A DNA stretch of 64,000 nucleotides from AWTP1-13 sp963827545 (GCA_963827545.1 CAWHBI010000041.1:1-64000), one strand, 5' to 3'. Positions 36,823 through 46,494 are shown, counted from the stretch's first letter. The notes: generated by a model not told the origin, from the sequence alone. Program-made: numbers and translations.

Positions 36823-39525
36823 CTACTCCGCGGCTTCTCGCGTGCCGGTGGCCTTGCCTTTGGCTTTACCCTTGCTCTTGGGCCCCGGGCTCTTGGGCCT
36901 GGCCGGAGCGGCTTCCTCGCCCTTGGCCTTGCTGTTGGTGCGGCGGCCTCTCGGCTTGGAGGGACCCTTCGCTGCGCGCTCGGCGATCAGCTGCACGGCC
37001 TCGTCCATGGTGAGCGCGGCGGGCTCCTTGCCCCGCGGCAGAGTGGCGTTGACGTCGCCGTGCTTGACGTAGGGGCCATAGCGCCCCGACAGCACCTGCA
37101 CCTTGCCGCCCTCGCTTGGATGCTCTCCCAGCTCCTTGAGCACGGTCGGGGCAGCGCGCTGGAAGCGACCCTTGCCGCCGCCTGCCTTCTTCTCCGCCAG
37201 CAAAACCACTGCACGGTTGATGCCGACCGAGAACACCTCTTCTACCGTCGGCAGGTTGGCGTAGGTGCCGTCGTGCAGGATGAACGGCCCGTAGCGGCCG
37301 AGCCCTGCTGTGATCGCCTTGCCCGTCTCGGGATGGTTGCCGACGAGCCGCGGCAGCGACAGGAGCTGCAGCGCGTAGTCGAGGTCGACGCCATTGGGGT
37401 CGACGTGTTTGGGCACCGAGGCCCGTTTCGGCTTCTCGTCCTTCGAGCCCTCGCCGAGTTGCACGTAGGGTCCGAACCGCCCGGTGCGCAGCGACACGGC
37501 GAGGCCTGTGTCAGGGTCGTAGCCCAGCGGCTTGCCGTCGGGCGTGGAGGCCTCGGCAGGGCCGCCATTCGGCTGCGAGAGCTGGCGAGTATAGCGGCAG
37601 TCGGGATAGCGCGAGCAGCCGATGAAGGCGCCGTACTTGCCACTGACCTTCAGGCTGAGCCGCCCCTCGCCGCAGTTGGGGCACTGGCGCGGGTCGCCGC
37701 CTTCGGCCCGGGGCGGGAAGATATGGGGCCCCAGGATCTCGTTCAGCGCCTCCAGTACGTCGCCGACGCGCAGGTCCTTGATCTCCTCGACGGCCCCCAT
37801 GAAGTCGCGCCAGAAGTCGCGCAGCACGTCCTTGTACTCGAGCTTGCCGTCGGAGATGAGGTCGAGCTTCTCTTCCAGGTCCGCCGTGAAGTCGTATTCC
37901 ACGTAGCGTGTGAAGAAGCTTTCCAGGAACGCCGTGACGAGGCGGCCCTTGTCCTCCGGGATCAGCCGCTTCTTGTCGATCTTCACATAGCCGCGATCCT
38001 CGATCACCGCGAGCGTGGAGGCGTAGGTGGAGGGCCGGCCGATCCCAAGCTCCTCCATGCGCTTGACCAGCGTGGCTTCCGTGAAGCGCGGTGGCGGCTC
38101 GGTGAAGTGCTGCTTGGCCTCGATGCCGCGGTCCTTGAGCGCATCGCCTTGCGCCAGTGGCGGAAGGCGGCGGCTGTCGTCGTCCTCCTCCGCGTCGGCC
38201 TTGCCGTTCTTGAGGCGATCGTCGCGGCCTTCCTCGTAGAGCTTGAGGAAGCCGTCGAACATCATGACCGAGCCGGTGGCGCGCAAGCCGTAGGCCTGGC
38301 CGTCCTTGCCGGCGACTTCGATCTCGGCCGTGGTCTGCTCCAGCTCGGCGGAGGCCATCTGGCTGGCAACCGCCCTCTTCCAGATCAGCTCGTAGAGCCG
38401 TGCCTGGTCGCGCTGCACGTGGCGCGCCACGTCCTCGGGCTTGCGGCGTACGTCGGTAGGGCGGATGGCCTCGTGCGCCTCCTGGGCGTTCTTGGCCTTG
38501 GCCTTGTACTCGCGGATGAACGGCGGCAGGTAGCGCCTGGAATAGTCCTGCTCCACCAACCGGCGGATGGCCGAGACGGCCTCCGGGATGATAGTGACGC
38601 CGTCGGTCCGCATGTAGGTGATGAGGCCGGTGACCTCGCCGCCGATCTCCACGCCCTCGTAGAGCCGTTGGGCCACCTGCATGGTCTGCTTGGCCGAGAA
38701 GCCGAGCTTGCGCGAGGCCTCCTGCTGCAGGGTCGAAGTGGTGAACGGGGCGTAGGGGTTGCGCCGCACCGCTTTCTTCTCGACGCTAGTGACCTTGAAG
38801 GCCCCGCCCTCGATGGCAGCCTTGATGGCATTGGCGGACGCCGCGTCCTTGATGTCGAGCTTGCCCAGCTTCCTGCCGGCGACTGTGCTCAGCCGGGCGC
38901 CGAACTCCTCGCCCTTCTGCGTCGCGAGCAGAGCCTCGATGGTCCAGTATTCCTCGCTCTTGAAGGCTTCGATCTCGGCCTCACGGTTGCACACCAGCCT
39001 GAGCGCCACCGATTGCACGCGGCCGGCGGAGCGGGCGCCGGGCAGCTTGCGCCACAGCACGGGCGAGAGCGTGAAGCCCACCAGGTAGTCGAGCGCCCGG
39101 CGGGCGAGGTAGGCCTCCACCAGCGGCGCGTCGATGCCGCGCGGCGCCTTGAACGCATCGAGAACGGACTGCTTGGTGACCGCGTTGAAGGTGACCCGCT
39201 CGACGGGCAGGCCCTTCTTGAGGGCTTTCGTTTCCTCCAGGATGCGCAGGATGTGCCAGGAAATGGCCTCCCCCTCGCGGTCGGGGTCGGTGGCCAGGAT
39301 CAGCTTGTCGGCATTTTTGACCGCTGCTGCGATCTCTTTCATCACCTTCTGGGAGCGGCCGTCCACGTCCCAGTGCATCTGGAAGTCCTTGTCCGGCTCG
39401 ACGGACCCGTCCTTGGAGGGCAGGTCCCGCACATGGCCGTAGGACGCCAGCACCTTGTAGCTGGACCCCAGATATTTGTTGATCGCCTTGGCTTTGGCGA
39501 CCAATTCTACGATGACAACGTTCAT
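36823..39525 (-). CDS. topA: DNA topoisomerase I
   Basis: Type IA topoisomerase of 900 residues that relaxes negative supercoils. The TOPRIM domain has Glu7 and DPDREGE (Asp80-Glu85). The catalytic Tyr304 is in GLITYMRTDG. One zinc-ribbon, CPNCGEGRLSLKVSGKYG with later CSRYPDC, is followed by repeats of the form GRFGPYVQLG / GRYGPFILHD / GRYGPYVKHG and a lysine-rich tail. The N-terminal motif reads VELVAKAKAINKYLG where the family usually has VESPAKAKTINKYLG; the catalytic Glu is kept. Start MNVVIVE is conserved. Confidence 0.95.
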   Translation of the reverse strand: MNVVIVELVAKAKAINKYLGSSYKVLASYGHVRDLPSKDGSVEPDKDFQMHWDVDGRSQKVMKEIAAAVKNADKLILATDPDREGEAISWHILRILEETKALKKGLPVERVTFNAVTKQSVLDAFKAPRGIDAPLVEAYLARRALDYLVGFTLSPVLWRKLPGARSAGRVQSVALRLVCNREAEIEAFKSEEYWTIEALLATQKGEEFGARLSTVAGRKLGKLDIKDAASANAIKAAIEGGAFKVTSVEKKAVRRNPYAPFTTSTLQQEASRKLGFSAKQTMQVAQRLYEGVEIGGEVTGLITYMRTDGVTIIPEAVSAIRRLVEQDYSRRYLPPFIREYKAKAKNAQEAHEAIRPTDVRRKPEDVARHVQRDQARLYELIWKRAVASQMASAELEQTTAEIEVAGKDGQAYGLRATGSVMMFDGFLKLYEEGRDDRLKNGKADAEEDDDSRRLPPLAQGDALKDRGIEAKQHFTEPPPRFTEATLVKRMEELGIGRPSTYASTLAVIEDRGYVKIDKKRLIPEDKGRLVTAFLESFFTRYVEYDFTADLEEKLDLISDGKLEYKDVLRDFWRDFMGAVEEIKDLRVGDVLEALNEILGPHIFPPRAEGGDPRQCPNCGEGRLSLKVSGKYGAFIGCSRYPDCRYTRQLSQPNGGPAEASTPDGKPLGYDPDTGLAVSLRTGRFGPYVQLGEGSKDEKPKRASVPKHVDPNGVDLDYALQLLSLPRLVGNHPETGKAITAGLGRYGPFILHDGTYANLPTVEEVFSVGINRAVVLLAEKKAGGGKGRFQRAAPTVLKELGEHPSEGGKVQVLSGRYGPYVKHGDVNATLPRGKEPAALTMDEAVQLIAERAAKGPSKPRGRRTNSKAKGEEAAPARPKSPGPKSKGKAKGKATGTREAAE

Positions 39526-39710
39526 TCAGGTGCGACGCGGCGGCTCCGTCCATACCCTCTGGAACGGCCGCGCGGTCCTTGGTGGTTGGTACTTTGCCGC
39601 TTTGGCGGCGAGAACATGGTGGAGGAAAGGTGCCATGTCAAACCAGGGCCTGCGTGTTATGGGCTATCGTTAAAATGCTTTATTGTGCGATTCATGCTAT
39701 TTCGTCCTGT

Positions 39711-39731
39711 ATCGAAGCGAAACGCTTCGAT
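39711..39731. repeat. ATCGAAGCG hairpin
   Basis: A perfect 9-bp stem ATCGAAGCG with CGCTTCGAT around AAA, in the gap upstream of topA. It resembles a short REP-like sequence more than a terminator, since no U-run follows on either side. Confidence 0.5.
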
Positions 39732-39750
39732 CAGAAACGGTCCCGCTCTG

Positions 39751-40195
39751 GCGGGGCTGCTCGGCCTCGCCCATCAGGAGGTCACTCAGCTGGGGCGTAG
39801 CCTACCCCTTGAGTGACACCAGCTGGTGGCCGTGCCGCTCCAGGCGTCCGGCCAAAGCCAGCTCCAGCAGCCCGATCTGGATGACCCTGGCCGACAGGCC
39901 GGTCGTCCGCCCCAGCTCGTCGATGTCGACCGGGGCCGGCCCCAGCGCATCGAGCAGGCGCAATCGTTCCCGATCGAGCACCTCGCCCACGTCCGGAGCG
40001 CTCCGCGACCGTTCCGCCGGCGCGGCGTCGACCCCAGCCGGAACGCCGTACATGGCGGGTGCCTGCGGCGCGCGCAACAGGGGCGCCAGCGCCTGCAGGA
40101 TGTCGTCGGGTTCCGTGACCAGGGTTGCGCCGGTCTTGATGAGACCGTTGGTGCCTCCGCCGTGGGTCCAGGGGGAGGCCGGGAACTGCAAACAA
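39751..40195 (-). pseudogene. Duplicated 3' fragment of dprA
   Basis: Near-identical copy of 40427-40873: it encodes the last ~130 residues of DprA (from TNGLIKTGATLV to LERHGHQLVSLKG) and the tail of the small convergent gene. It differs at few positions and ends at GGGAACTGCAAACA, after which it joins unrelated sequence. No start or N-terminal half is present, so it is a fragment. The repeat is direct, with 231 bp of separate sequence between the copies. Confidence 0.75.
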
Positions 40196-40330
40196 CTAAT
40201 TGAGCGATTCTGAGGGGAGCATGCGAGCATGGATGCGGGGCTTGGATGACGGCTGGACTTGGCGCTGAAGCGGGCGACGACGGCGCGCCCTGCCGTTCTG
40301 CGAGGCCAGGGGCACGAAACCAGCTCCGAT

Positions 40331-40491
40331 GGCAAGGCGTCCCAAGCCGGGCCGAACGGCTCGACTACATCACCACGATGGTGCTCGAACTGCGGGCTAT
40401 GGCGGCCGACGCGGGCTGCGGACGCTGGCGGGGCTGCTCGACGTCGCCCATCAGGAGGCCATTCAGCTGGGGCGTAGCCTATCCCTTGAGT
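40331..40491 (+). pseudogene. Small conserved gene convergent with dprA, frameshifted
   Basis: Joined frames read MARRPKPG, then AERLDYITTMVLELRAMAAD and AGLLDVAHQEAIQLGRSLSLE, a ~55-residue helical protein like small conserved proteins of Hyphomicrobiales. Shifts lie near 40355 and 40425. Its 3' end overlaps the 3' end of dprA by 13 bp, and the tail is repeated at 39751-39816 as part of the duplicated segment. Function unknown. Confidence 0.5.
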
Positions 40492-41666
40492 GACACCAGC
40501 TGGTGGCCGTGCCGCTCCAGGCGCCCGGCCAAAGCCAGCTCCAGCAGCCCGATCTGGATGACCCTGGCCGACAGGCCGGTCGTCCGCCCAAGCTCGTCGA
40601 TGTCGACCGGGGCCGGCCCCAGCGCATCGAGCAGGCGCAATCGTTCCCGATCGAGCACCTCGCCCACGTCCGGAGCGCTCCGCGACCGTTCCGCCGGCGC
40701 GGCGTCGACCCCAGCCGGAACGCCGTACATGGCGGGTGCCTGCGGCGCGCGCAACAGGGGTGCCAGCGCCTGCAGGATGTCGTCGGGCTCCGTGACCAGG
40801 GTTGCGCCGGTCTTGATGAGACCGTTGGTGCCCTCCGCCCGTGGGTCCAGGGGGTGGCCGGGAACTGCAAACACCTCCCGGCCCTGCTCGCCGGCCAGGC
40901 GCGCCGTGATCAGGGTGCCGGAGCGCCGTGCCGCCTCCACGATCAGCACGGCCAGGGCGACCCCTGAGATGATGCGGTTGCGGCGCGGGAAGTCCTGGGC
41001 CCGCGGCACGAAGCCCGGCGGGTTCTCCGTGACGAGGCAGCCGCGCTCGCCGATCTGACGCTGCAGCGCCGCGTTCTGCGGCGGATAGAAGTTGTCCAGG
41101 CCGCCTGCCAGCACGGCAACGGTGCCTGTGTCGATGGCCGCCTCATGTGCAGCCGCATCGATGCCACGCGCCAGCCCCGAGGCGATCACGAAACCCGCAG
41201 CACCGATGCGCGACGCGAACAGGCGTGCCAGCTTCTGCCCGGCGGCTGAACCGTTGCGCGCCCCGACGATGGCCAGCATGGGCCGCGCCAGGTGACCGAC
41301 ATTGCCCTTCACGTAGAGCAGCGGCGGAGGGACATCGACGGCGGCCAGCGCCGGGGGATAGCCGGGCTCGATCGTGAACAGGGGCTGGGCGCCGATCGCT
41401 CGGGCCGCGTCCAGTTCCGCCTCGGCGACCTCGCGCGGGCAGATGCGGATGGCGTGCCGCCGGCCGCCCCGCCGTGACAGCTCGGGCAGGGCGTCCAGGG
41501 CCCTGTCTGCGCCGCCGTAATGGTTAATGAGCTCGCGAAACGTTACTGGGCCGACGTTGTCGCTGCGGATCAGGCGCAGGCAGGCGAGGCGCTGGGCGCC
41601 ATCGAGCGGCGCCTGGGGCAGGGGCGCCGGCGTCAGCCGCGTGCGCGTCTCATCAGCGGGCGCCAA
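40479..41666 (-). CDS. dprA: DNA processing protein DprA
   Basis: A 395-residue protein that binds incoming single-stranded DNA and loads RecA during natural transformation. The Rossmann-like core is present: LAIVGARNGSAAGQKLA, GFVIASGLARGIDAAAHEAA, TVAVLAGGLDNFYPPQN and AVLIVEAARRSGTLITA, followed by the C-terminal winged-helix region (RLRLLDALGPAPVDIDEL). The start is taken as TTG at 41666, which overlaps the plsY stop by 14 bp; no ATG or GTG in this frame lies near the conserved N-terminus. Its 3' part is duplicated downstream. Confidence 0.85.
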   Translation of the reverse strand: MAPADETRTRLTPAPLPQAPLDGAQRLACLRLIRSDNVGPVTFRELINHYGGADRALDALPELSRRGGRRHAIRICPREVAEAELDAARAIGAQPLFTIEPGYPPALAAVDVPPPLLYVKGNVGHLARPMLAIVGARNGSAAGQKLARLFASRIGAAGFVIASGLARGIDAAAHEAAIDTGTVAVLAGGLDNFYPPQNAALQRQIGERGCLVTENPPGFVPRAQDFPRRNRIISGVALAVLIVEAARRSGTLITARLAGEQGREVFAVPGHPLDPRAEGTNGLIKTGATLVTEPDDILQALAPLLRAPQAPAMYGVPAGVDAAPAERSRSAPDVGEVLDRERLRLLDALGPAPVDIDELGRTTGLSARVIQIGLLELALAGRLERHGHQLVSLKG

Positions 41667-42298
41667 TCTTGTGCTCCCGGCCTTCCAGCAAGCGGCGGAT
41701 GTTGGCGTGGTGCTTGAGGAAGACGAAAGCGGACATCGTGATGATGAACGGCAGCCCGGCCCAGCCTGTTGCAAGGTAGAAGAATACCACGCCGACGGTC
41801 CCGCTGAGGGAGGCCAGCGACGAGTAGCGCGTGCCTGCCGCCACCCCCAGCCAGATCAGGCCGAACCAGAGGGCCGCCAGCCAGTTCATGCCGATCAGCA
41901 CGCCGATGAAGGTCGCAACCCCTTTGCCGCCCTGGAAGCGCAGCCACACGGGATAGATGTGGCCCAGGAAGGCGCCGAGCCCGGCGATATGGCTGTAGCT
42001 GAGGGCATCGGCGATGTGGCGGGGATTGAAGGCACCGGAGCTGCCGAACCTGAGCGCGACGTCATAGACGATCAGAACCGCGACGGTGCCCTTCAGCGCA
42101 TCGAGCAGGAGGGTCGCAGCGGCGAGCCCCTTGTGGCCGGTGCGCAACACGTTGGTGGCGCCGATGCTGCCGGATTCCGATCCGGCGCACATCGCCGAGG
42201 CCCGCCGCCCGCGTCAGCACCAGGCCGAAGGGAATGGACCCCAGGAGATAGCCGGCCACGAATGCCAGCATCCCGTAGAAAGAGAGAATGTGCCCCAT
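41653..42298 (-). CDS. plsY: Glycerol-3-phosphate acyltransferase PlsY, one frameshift
   Basis: Membrane acyltransferase that transfers acyl groups from acyl phosphate to glycerol 3-phosphate, the first step of phospholipid synthesis. Joined length is ~214 residues with about five spans. Motifs are AFVAGYLLGSIPFGLVLTR (motif 1), GSIGATNVLRTG (motif 2) and FQGGKGVATFIGV (motif 3). A single extra A near 42175 breaks the frame between motifs 1 and 2; because the gene is essential in most bacteria, an error is likely. The start at 42298 (MGHILSFYGM) is 28 bp from pyrC. Confidence 0.88.
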
Positions 42299-42326
42299 GA
42301 CCAGCGCTTCTGCACTGCAAGCGGCG

Positions 42327-43652
42327 TCAGCCCCGCTCGGCGCCAGCGTATTGGTACACGGGCCTCCCGGCAACCATGGTCAATAGCACGCGCCCCTGCA
42401 TCTTGCTCTCGTCGAAGGGCGAGTTCTTGGACCGGGCCTTCAGCTGCGCCTTGTCGACCACCCAGGGCTGGCCGAGATCGACCAGGATCAGGTCGGCCGG
42501 CGCGCTCTTCTCGAGGCGGCCGTAGGGAAGACCCAGCAGCCTGGCCGGATTGATCGTCATGGCTCTAAGCAGCGGCAGCAGGCCGATTTCGCTGTTGTGG
42601 TGGAGACGCAGCGCCGCAGCAAGCAGCGTCTCCAGCCCGATGGCGCCGTCGGCGGCCTCCGCGAAGGGGTGGCGCTTGGTGTCGGCGTCCTGCGGGTCGT
42701 GGCTCGAGACGATGACGTCGATCTCGCCCGCCGCCAGTCCGCGCACCATGGCCGAGCGGTCCTCCTCGGCGCGCAGCGGCGGCCGCAGGCGGAAGAAGGT
42801 GCGGTAGGGCCCGATGTCGTTCTCGTTGAGGGTGAGATGATTGATGGAGACGCCGCACGTCACGGGCAGCTTTCGGGCCTTGGCCGAGCGGACGACGGCC
42901 AGGCTCTCCGCACAGCTGATCTGGGCCGCGTGATAGCGCCCGCCCGTGAGCTCCACGAGCCGCACGTCGCGCTCGAGCACAATGATCTCGGCCGCCTTGT
43001 CGACCCCTGGCAGGCCGAGCCGCGTCGCCACCTCGCCCGAGTTCATGACCGTGCCTTCGCTCAGGTACGGATCCTCGGTGTGGTGCACGATCAGTGCGCC
43101 GAAGTCCTTGGCGTAGAGCAGCACGTTGCGCATCACACGCGCGTTCGAAACGCTCGCCTTGCCATTGGTGAAGGCGATGGCGCCGGCTCGCTGCAGCAGA
43201 CCGATCTCGGTCATCTCCTGGCCTTTGAGGCCGCGCGTCACGGCCGCCATGACGTGCACGTTGACGGCAGCGTTGTCGCGGGCGCGGCGCTGGATGAAGT
43301 CGACCAGCGCCACCTGGTCGATCACGGGCTCGGTGTCGGGCATGACGACAATGGTGGTGACCCCGCCAGCAGCCGCGGCCTGACTCGCCGTCTTCAAGGT
43401 CTCGCGATGCTCCTGCCCGGGCTCACCGGTGAACACCTGCATGTCGATCAGGCCGGGACAGAGCACGTGGCCCTTGCAGTCGACCACCCGCGTGCCCTCG
43501 GGCGCATTGCGCCTGAGATGAGTGCCGAGGTCCGCGATGACGCCGCCCTTGACGAGCAGCCCGCCGGGCTCGTCCTTGCCCGATGCGGGGTCGACGAGGC
43601 GGGCGTTGAGGAAGGCCGTCGCCTCTTCCGCTGCTGTTTCGTTTCTGCGCAT
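42327..43652 (-). CDS. pyrC: Dihydroorotase-like protein PyrC (probably non-catalytic)
   Basis: Amidohydrolase-fold protein of 441 residues beside pyrB. Active dihydroorotases carry an HxH zinc motif after the first strand (DxHxHxR); here the region reads GLIDMQVFTGEPGQEHRET, so both histidines are absent. Another conserved region, VIVSSHDPQD, keeps its shape. This matches pyrC-prime proteins, which form a structural complex with aspartate transcarbamoylase and do not hydrolyse dihydroorotate, so the cell should have an active dihydroorotase elsewhere. It lies 11 bp after pyrB. Confidence 0.85.
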   Translation of the reverse strand: MRRNETAAEEATAFLNARLVDPASGKDEPGGLLVKGGVIADLGTHLRRNAPEGTRVVDCKGHVLCPGLIDMQVFTGEPGQEHRETLKTASQAAAAGGVTTIVVMPDTEPVIDQVALVDFIQRRARDNAAVNVHVMAAVTRGLKGQEMTEIGLLQRAGAIAFTNGKASVSNARVMRNVLLYAKDFGALIVHHTEDPYLSEGTVMNSGEVATRLGLPGVDKAAEIIVLERDVRLVELTGGRYHAAQISCAESLAVVRSAKARKLPVTCGVSINHLTLNENDIGPYRTFFRLRPPLRAEEDRSAMVRGLAAGEIDVIVSSHDPQDADTKRHPFAEAADGAIGLETLLAAALRLHHNSEIGLLPLLRAMTINPARLLGLPYGRLEKSAPADLILVDLGQPWVVDKAQLKARSKNSPFDESKMQGRVLLTMVAGRPVYQYAGAERG

Positions 43653-43663
43653 CGCGGGGCCGC

Positions 43664-44614
43664 TTAATGGTTGGGCAGCAGGCGCGCCATCGCTTCCAGC
43701 ACCGCCATCCGCACCGCCACGCCCATCTCCACCTGGTCGCGGATGACGCTGCGGGAGTGATCGGCGATGGTGGAGGCGATCTCCACCCCGCGGTTCATGG
43801 GACCGGGGTGCATGATGAGGGCGTCAGGCTTGGCGCGCGCGAGCTTCTCGTGATCGAGGCCGAAGAAGTGGAAGTACTCGCGCGTCGAGGGCACGTAGGA
43901 GCCCTGCATGCGCTCGCGCTGCAGGCGCAGCATCATGACGATGTCGGCGCCGTCGAGCCCGGCGCACATGTCGGTGAACACCTCGACGCCGAGGCGCTCG
44001 GCCTGGGTGGGGAGCAGCGTGGAGGGCGCCACCGCGCGCACGCGCGCGCCCATGGTATTCAGCACGTTGATGTTGGAGCGGGCGACGCGGGAATGCATGA
44101 TGTCGCCGCAGATCGCCACCGTGAGCCCGGCGATGCGTCCCTTGGCGCGGCGGATGGTGAGCGCATCGAGCAGCGCCTGGGTGGGGTGCTGATGGGCGCC
44201 GTCGCCGGCGTTGATCACCGAGCAGTCGACCTTCTGCGCCAACAGCTCCACCGCGCCGGCGGCGTGGTGGCGCACCACCAGGATGTCGGGCCGCATGGCA
44301 TTGAGCGTCATGGCCGTGTCGATCAGCGTCTCGCCCTTCTGCATGGACGAGCCCGACACGTTCATGTTCATGACATCGGCGCCGAGGCGCTTGCCCGCCA
44401 GCTCGAAGGAGCTTTGCGTGCGCGTCGAGGCCTCGAAGAACAGGTTGATCAGCGTGCGCCCGCGCAGGACGTCGCGCTTCTTGTTGATCTGACGGTTGCC
44501 CTCCGCAGCCTTGTCGGCAAGGTCGAGCAACGCGTTGATCTCACCCGCCGTCAATTCCTCACAAGTCAGCAGATGGCGGCGTGCGAAAAAGGCATGGGTG
44601 ACGTGAGCGGTCAT
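43664..44614 (-). CDS. pyrB: Aspartate carbamoyltransferase catalytic chain
   Basis: A 316-residue enzyme that joins carbamoyl phosphate and aspartate in pyrimidine synthesis. The carbamoyl-phosphate loop is FFEASTRTQSSFELA; the aspartate side shows NAGDGAHQHPTQALLD and MMLRLQRERMQGSYVPS, and HPGPMNRGVEI closes the site. The start at 44614 (MTAHVTHAFF) is preferred over 44653. It leads the pyrB-pyrC-plsY-dprA run. Confidence 0.95.
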   Translation of the reverse strand: MTAHVTHAFFARRHLLTCEELTAGEINALLDLADKAAEGNRQINKKRDVLRGRTLINLFFEASTRTQSSFELAGKRLGADVMNMNVSGSSMQKGETLIDTAMTLNAMRPDILVVRHHAAGAVELLAQKVDCSVINAGDGAHQHPTQALLDALTIRRAKGRIAGLTVAICGDIMHSRVARSNINVLNTMGARVRAVAPSTLLPTQAERLGVEVFTDMCAGLDGADIVMMLRLQRERMQGSYVPSTREYFHFFGLDHEKLARAKPDALIMHPGPMNRGVEIASTIADHSRSVIRDQVEMGVAVRMAVLEAMARLLPNH

Positions 44615-44796
44615 TAAAGCCGGTCCTATACGCTCATTGGCGCGAGGCCGCAAGCAACCTCGGGCGCAAGCTTGGGGAGAGCCGGGATTACTAGGAATAG
44701 TGGCGTGCGCGTGCCACGTTGTGTTGCTAAATGTCCCGACCGTGAAGCAGGTTCAGACTGGCCCGATTCAGCTGGCCCAGCTCAGGATGACAGGCG

Positions 44797-46464
44797 ATGA
44801 GCAGCCCGTTTGCTACACACGCGGTCCTCAACCAGAGCCCGCCGTTCGAGGACGTCAACCTCTTCACCACCGACGCCGGACTGGTGGAAGCCGTCAGTCG
44901 CGAGGGCGGCGGTGCAGCCGCCAGGCGGCTCACCGCCTTCGGTCAGGTGTGCGGTAGCGCCGCCGCCTTCGAGCGCGGGCGGCTGGCCAACGAGAACACG
45001 CCCCGCCTCAAGCCGTTCGACAGCAAGGGCAACCGGCTCGACGTCGTCGAGTTCCATCCCGCCTATCACGAGTGCATGGCAATCAGCGTCGGCGAGGGCC
45101 TGCACTGCTCGGCGTGGGACCATCTGGCACAGCCCGACGCCAAGCCCCTCCCGGGCGCCAACGTCGCGCGCTCCGCGGGCTGTTACATGGCGATCCAGAT
45201 GGAGGCCGGGCACCAGTGTCCCATCACCATGACTAACGCCTCGGTGCCGACGCTGCTGCTGCAACCCGAGATCGCCTTGGAGTGGCTGCCTAAAATTATG
45301 TCACGCGACTACGACAGGAGCTTCAAGCCGGCCGCCGCCAAGCGCGGCGCCGCCATCGGCATGGGCATGACCGAGAAACAGGGTGGTACCGACGTGCGTG
45401 CCAATTCCACGACGGCAACGCCGGTGAGTGGTGGCGGACCGGGGGCCGAGTACATCGTCACCGGGCACAAGTGGTTCATGTCCGCCCCGATGTGCGATGC
45501 CTTCCTGGTACTGGCGCAGGCGCCGGGCGGGCTCTCGTGCTTGCTGCTGCCGCGCTTCCTGCCCGACGGCTCGGTCAACGCTCTGCACTTTCAGCGCCTC
45601 AAGGACAAGCTGGGCAACAGGTCGAACGCCTCATCCGAGGTGGAGTTCCACGCGGCGCACGGCTGGCTGATCGGCGAGGAAGGGCGCGGCGTTCCCAACA
45701 TCATCGAGATGGTGACCGGCACGCGCCTCGATTGCGCGATCGGCTCCGCGGGCCTGATGCGCCTGACGCTGGCCAATGCCATTCACCACTGCCGCCACCG
45801 TACGGTGTTCCAGCGAAAACTGATCGATCAGCCCTTGATGCAACAGGTGCTCGCCGACCTTGCGCTGGAAGTCGAGGCTGCAACCGCGCTGTCCTTCCGG
45901 CTCTGTCGCAGCTTCGATCGGACCGCGGATGAGCATGCGGCGGCGTGGCGCCGGCTGATGACGCCAGTCACCAAGTACTGGGTGTGCAAGGTCGGACCCG
46001 CTGTGGCGTACGAGGCCATGGAGTGCCTGGGCGGCAACGGATACATCGAGGAGGGCTTGGCAGCCCGAGCCTATCGCGAGCTGCCGCTCAACGCCATTTG
46101 GGAAGGCTCAGGCAACGTCATGGCCCTCGATCTCCTGCGCGTGTTGCAGCGCGAGCCCGAAACCGTTGCGGTCGTGGTGGAAGACTTGAGCGCTGCCGTC
46201 GGCGGCGACGCTCATCTCAAGGCGCAGCTGGCGCGCATCCAGGGCATGCTGCACGAGCCGCGCCTGCTCGAGCAGCGCGGCCGGACCCTCGCCGAGGCGC
46301 TGGCCACGCTGGCGGCCGGCACGATCCTGAAGGCGCATGCGCCATCCTATGTAGCCGACGCCTTCATCGGCACACGCCTTGGCGGCACAGCCCGCCAGAC
46401 CTACGGCCAGGGGCTGGACCGGTTCGATACGCGCCCCATCGTCGAGCGGGCGTTCCCGGCGTGA
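44797..46464 (+). CDS. AidB-like acyl-CoA dehydrogenase
   Basis: FAD-dependent protein of 555 residues with the AidB N-terminal extension (THAVLNQSPPFEDVNLFTTD). FAD and substrate stretches include MGMTEKQGGTDVRANST, YIVTGHKWFMSAPMCDAFLV, ECLGGNGYIEEGLAARAYRE and NAIWEGSGNVMALDLLRVLQ. AidB of E. coli protects DNA from alkylation; many homologues are acyl-CoA dehydrogenases, so the role is uncertain. It is divergent from pyrB, 183 bp away, and followed by a hairpin. Confidence 0.9.
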   Translation: MSSPFATHAVLNQSPPFEDVNLFTTDAGLVEAVSREGGGAAARRLTAFGQVCGSAAAFERGRLANENTPRLKPFDSKGNRLDVVEFHPAYHECMAISVGEGLHCSAWDHLAQPDAKPLPGANVARSAGCYMAIQMEAGHQCPITMTNASVPTLLLQPEIALEWLPKIMSRDYDRSFKPAAAKRGAAIGMGMTEKQGGTDVRANSTTATPVSGGGPGAEYIVTGHKWFMSAPMCDAFLVLAQAPGGLSCLLLPRFLPDGSVNALHFQRLKDKLGNRSNASSEVEFHAAHGWLIGEEGRGVPNIIEMVTGTRLDCAIGSAGLMRLTLANAIHHCRHRTVFQRKLIDQPLMQQVLADLALEVEAATALSFRLCRSFDRTADEHAAAWRRLMTPVTKYWVCKVGPAVAYEAMECLGGNGYIEEGLAARAYRELPLNAIWEGSGNVMALDLLRVLQREPETVAVVVEDLSAAVGGDAHLKAQLARIQGMLHEPRLLEQRGRTLAEALATLAAGTILKAHAPSYVADAFIGTRLGGTARQTYGQGLDRFDTRPIVERAFPA

Positions 46465-46494
46465 AGCCACGGCTCGCTGTTTGCCCCAACGTCA

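Noticed and set aside
34482..37013. An 843-residue open frame on the plus strand across rnr
   Set aside because: Antisense shadow of RNase R, with no recognisable domain and no ribosome-binding site.
36418..39816. A 1,132-residue open frame on the plus strand across topA
   Set aside because: It is antisense to topA and rnr, which have full conserved domains; its composition (Arg/His/Ala-rich, no motifs) is that of a shadow frame in high-GC DNA.
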